NCBI GenBank assembly: GCA_963845285.1
Contig: CAWJRO010000016.1
Coordinates: forward strand, 72,428-136,427
Source: Methanobacterium_C sp963845285
GTDB taxonomy: Archaea; Methanobacteriota; Methanobacteria; Methanobacteriales; Methanobacteriaceae
Direction of reading: 5' to 3'
DNA length: 64,000 nucleotides
Made by a program: the position numbers and the translations under genes. Below are positions 62,392 to 64,000 of this stretch, one piece after another (positions within the stretch are counted from its first letter, which is position 1; every line of letters starts with the position of its first letter). Under the pieces are notes generated by a model, which saw nothing but the letters and a program-made list of their open reading frames with translations, did not search any database and was not told where the DNA came from.

Positions 62392-63408
62392 ATGACAGAA
62401 TACGCCATAGAGGTAGAAAACCTCACTAAAAAATTTGGAGATTTCACAGCAGTGGATGATTTATCGCTGAATGTGAAAAATAATGAAATATTTGGATTTT
62501 TAGGTCCAAATGGTGCAGGTAAAAGTACCACAATAAGAATGCTCTGCACCCTTGCCCAGCCCACATCCGGCTCTGCTAGAGTCGCAGGTTACGACCTCAC
62601 CAAGGACCCTGCAAAGGTCCGCGAAAACATTGGGCTGGTGGCAGAAAAGATGATCATGTACGACAGACTTACTGCAGCCGAAAACCTTCGATTTTTTGGA
62701 AAACTCTACGCAATACCCAAGCAGAAACTCGAAGAAAGGATCGACGAGCTTCTTAAGTTGGTTAACATGCAGGAATGGAAACATACACAGATCAACAAAT
62801 TTTCAACAGGTATGAAACAGAGAATCAATGTTATAAGGGCACTGCTCCCTGAACCAAAAATACTTTTCATGGACGAGCCAACACTGGGCCTTGACCCCCA
62901 GACAACGTTTTCCATAAGGGATATTACACGGGATATCAACCAAAGTGGAGTTACAGTTATATTAACAACTCACGCCATGGCAGAGGCAGAAGCACTAAGC
63001 GATCGTGTGGCAATCATCGATCATGGTAAGATTGCAGCTCTTGACACACCTCAAAACCTTAAAAAATCCATATCCCATGGTGACAAAGCCATTTTCAGCG
63101 CGAAAATTATGAATCTGACATCTGGAATGGTTGAGAAGATCAGGTCACTTGAAGTTGTAACAGCCGTTGCACAGCAAGACGATTACGATCTGAAAATCAG
63201 TGCAGAAGGCAAAGATGCTCTTAACCAAATAATTGACGCTATAAGATCTGAAGGTGGCGATATAGTTTCTATAACCAACAACAGTGAGTCTACACTAGAA
63301 GATGTTTTCCTAGCAGTCACAGGTAAGGAGATGCGTGACAAGGCAAATGAAAAACCTGCAGCAGTGCACCATGGGCATGGGCATGCTCCCCAATCGAGGG
63401 TGAGGTGA
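62392..63408 (+). CDS. ABC transporter ATP-binding protein (DrrA/NatA type)
   Basis: The 338-residue protein has Walker A GPNGAGKST, signature FSTGMKQR, Walker B ILFMDEPTLGLD and switch His in LTTHAMAEAEALSDRV, followed by a DUF4162-like C-terminal regulatory domain (VVTAVAQQDDYDLKI). It ends in a His-rich tail VHHGHGHAPQ, which recalls the insertion in the neighbouring PadR protein. It powers the ABC-2 permease encoded 4 bases downstream. AGGAG lies about 8 bases before the ATG. Confidence 0.94.
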   Translation: MTEYAIEVENLTKKFGDFTAVDDLSLNVKNNEIFGFLGPNGAGKSTTIRMLCTLAQPTSGSARVAGYDLTKDPAKVRENIGLVAEKMIMYDRLTAAENLRFFGKLYAIPKQKLEERIDELLKLVNMQEWKHTQINKFSTGMKQRINVIRALLPEPKILFMDEPTLGLDPQTTFSIRDITRDINQSGVTVILTTHAMAEAEALSDRVAIIDHGKIAALDTPQNLKKSISHGDKAIFSAKIMNLTSGMVEKIRSLEVVTAVAQQDDYDLKISAEGKDALNQIIDAIRSEGGDIVSITNNSESTLEDVFLAVTGKEMRDKANEKPAAVHHGHGHAPQSRVR

Positions 63409-63412
63409 TACA

Positions 63413-64000
63413 ATGGATGCAATAAAAACATTAAAAGACAGTTATCATATAATGGTTAAAGACCTGATCGAACTCAAACGCAACCGCATGTCCCTGGCAG
63501 CCATGTTTATCATGCCCTTAGTGTTTCTGGGAATGTTCGGATTCATCTTCCCCAGTGGTAACACACAGCAGAACATGCCAGTCGGACTGGTCGATCTCGA
63601 CCAGGGTCAGGGAAGTGCAGAATTCATAACACAGCTTGAAACCCTGAATAAAAATGCCAGTTACATGAAATTCGAGAATTTCTCAAGTGCTGATGCTGCC
63701 AAAACAGCAATCAACAGGGGAAAATTAGACGGAACGTTCATCATACCGCAAGGCTTTTCTTATAACCTGACGCATGGACAATCTGCCAACGTCATAATCT
63801 ATGTGGATAACAGCAACCCTCAAATAGCCACAGCAATAGAAGGAGTAGCATCCAGCACAATAAGTGGATTAAATGGTATAAAAGCTGAAACTAACGTTTT
63901 ACAGATGGGCAAATCAACAAATCAGATTGTCAACCCCCAAGCCGTAGTATTCCCTTACACACCTAATGTTCAAACCACAATCCCAGGACAGACCAATTAT
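63413..64000 (+). CDS. ABC-2 type transporter permease (3' partial)
   Basis: The frame is open to the window end (196 codons seen). It starts with ATG at 63413, with GGTGA overlapping the stop of the ATPase gene. The visible protein has a cytoplasmic N-terminus (MVKDLIELKRNRMSLAAMF), a first membrane helix (IMPLVFLGMFGFIFP) and a large extracytoplasmic domain (PVGLVDLDQGQGSAEFITQLE, then INRGKLDGTFIIPQGFS) as in ABC-2/YhgE-like drug or lipid exporters. The remaining helices lie beyond the window. Confidence 0.92.
   Translation, partial: MDAIKTLKDSYHIMVKDLIELKRNRMSLAAMFIMPLVFLGMFGFIFPSGNTQQNMPVGLVDLDQGQGSAEFITQLETLNKNASYMKFENFSSADAAKTAINRGKLDGTFIIPQGFSYNLTHGQSANVIIYVDNSNPQIATAIEGVASSTISGLNGIKAETNVLQMGKSTNQIVNPQAVVFPYTPNVQTTIPGQTNY

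Overview
The window looks like chromosomal DNA of a methanogenic archaeon of the order Methanobacteriales, most likely genus Methanobacterium. It carries formylmethanofuran:tetrahydromethanopterin formyltransferase (ftr), a naturally split family B DNA polymerase whose large part ends just after the DTD motif, an intron-containing tRNA-Trp, F420-type and DUF2769 proteins, TATA-box promoters and GGTGA/GGAGG ribosome binding sites. It is AT-rich. The genus is inferred; no species is claimed.

Layout. 1-1.8 kb: the 3' end of a large beta-helix surface protein with a C39-type cysteine peptidase, a bacteriocin-like leader motif and a 171-residue C-terminal domain, followed by a small membrane protein. 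This resembles a toxin/immunity arrangement. 2.3-4.3 kb: a K+ channel with a triplicated C-terminal module. 4.4-19.4 kb: two apparently identical 1761-bp IS1182-family copies in direct orientation, enclosing ftr, a flippase-like protein, a phosphoesterase, DUF308 and YbjQ-family proteins, a TRAM protein, a stomatin-like protein, TrkH/TrkA and a DUF457 protein. 19.5-30 kb: a second DUF308 protein, an MBL hydrolase, tRNA-Trp (with a box C/D guide in its intron) and tRNA-Cys, proC, several small metabolic genes and at least two decayed genes. 30.3-33.4 kb: a ppx-ppk polyphosphate pair.

34-38.2 kb is an accessory island. A SIR2-TIR protein and a TIR-like/TPR protein form an apparent two-gene operon, flanked by two direct copies of the same acetyltransferase gene, both damaged. 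This is the best candidate for an undescribed defence-type system. 38.3-44.5 kb: a Rieske protein, a small lipoprotein with an ATA start, a MacB-like ABC exporter, a PadR/DUF1700/wHTH operon and two GNAT paralogues. 44.6-53.5 kb: PolB large part, a DUF4013 protein, nitroreductase, methyltransferase, a frameshifted iron-sulfur protein, LarB and HypF. 53.8-58.4 kb: the heat-shock locus (ArsR-like regulator divergent from grpE-dnaK-dnaJ) with a palindromic operator. 58.6-64 kb: a frameshifted F420-type oxidoreductase, a sugar dehydrogenase-DUF2769 fusion, and a PadR-controlled ABC-2 exporter operon running off the right edge.

Six copies of a roughly 107-bp MITE with the same inverted termini as the IS are scattered through intergenic DNA. 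Three long genes are each split by what looks like one missing base in a short run, which is either real decay or assembly error. A fourth has a similar frameshift plus a large deletion.
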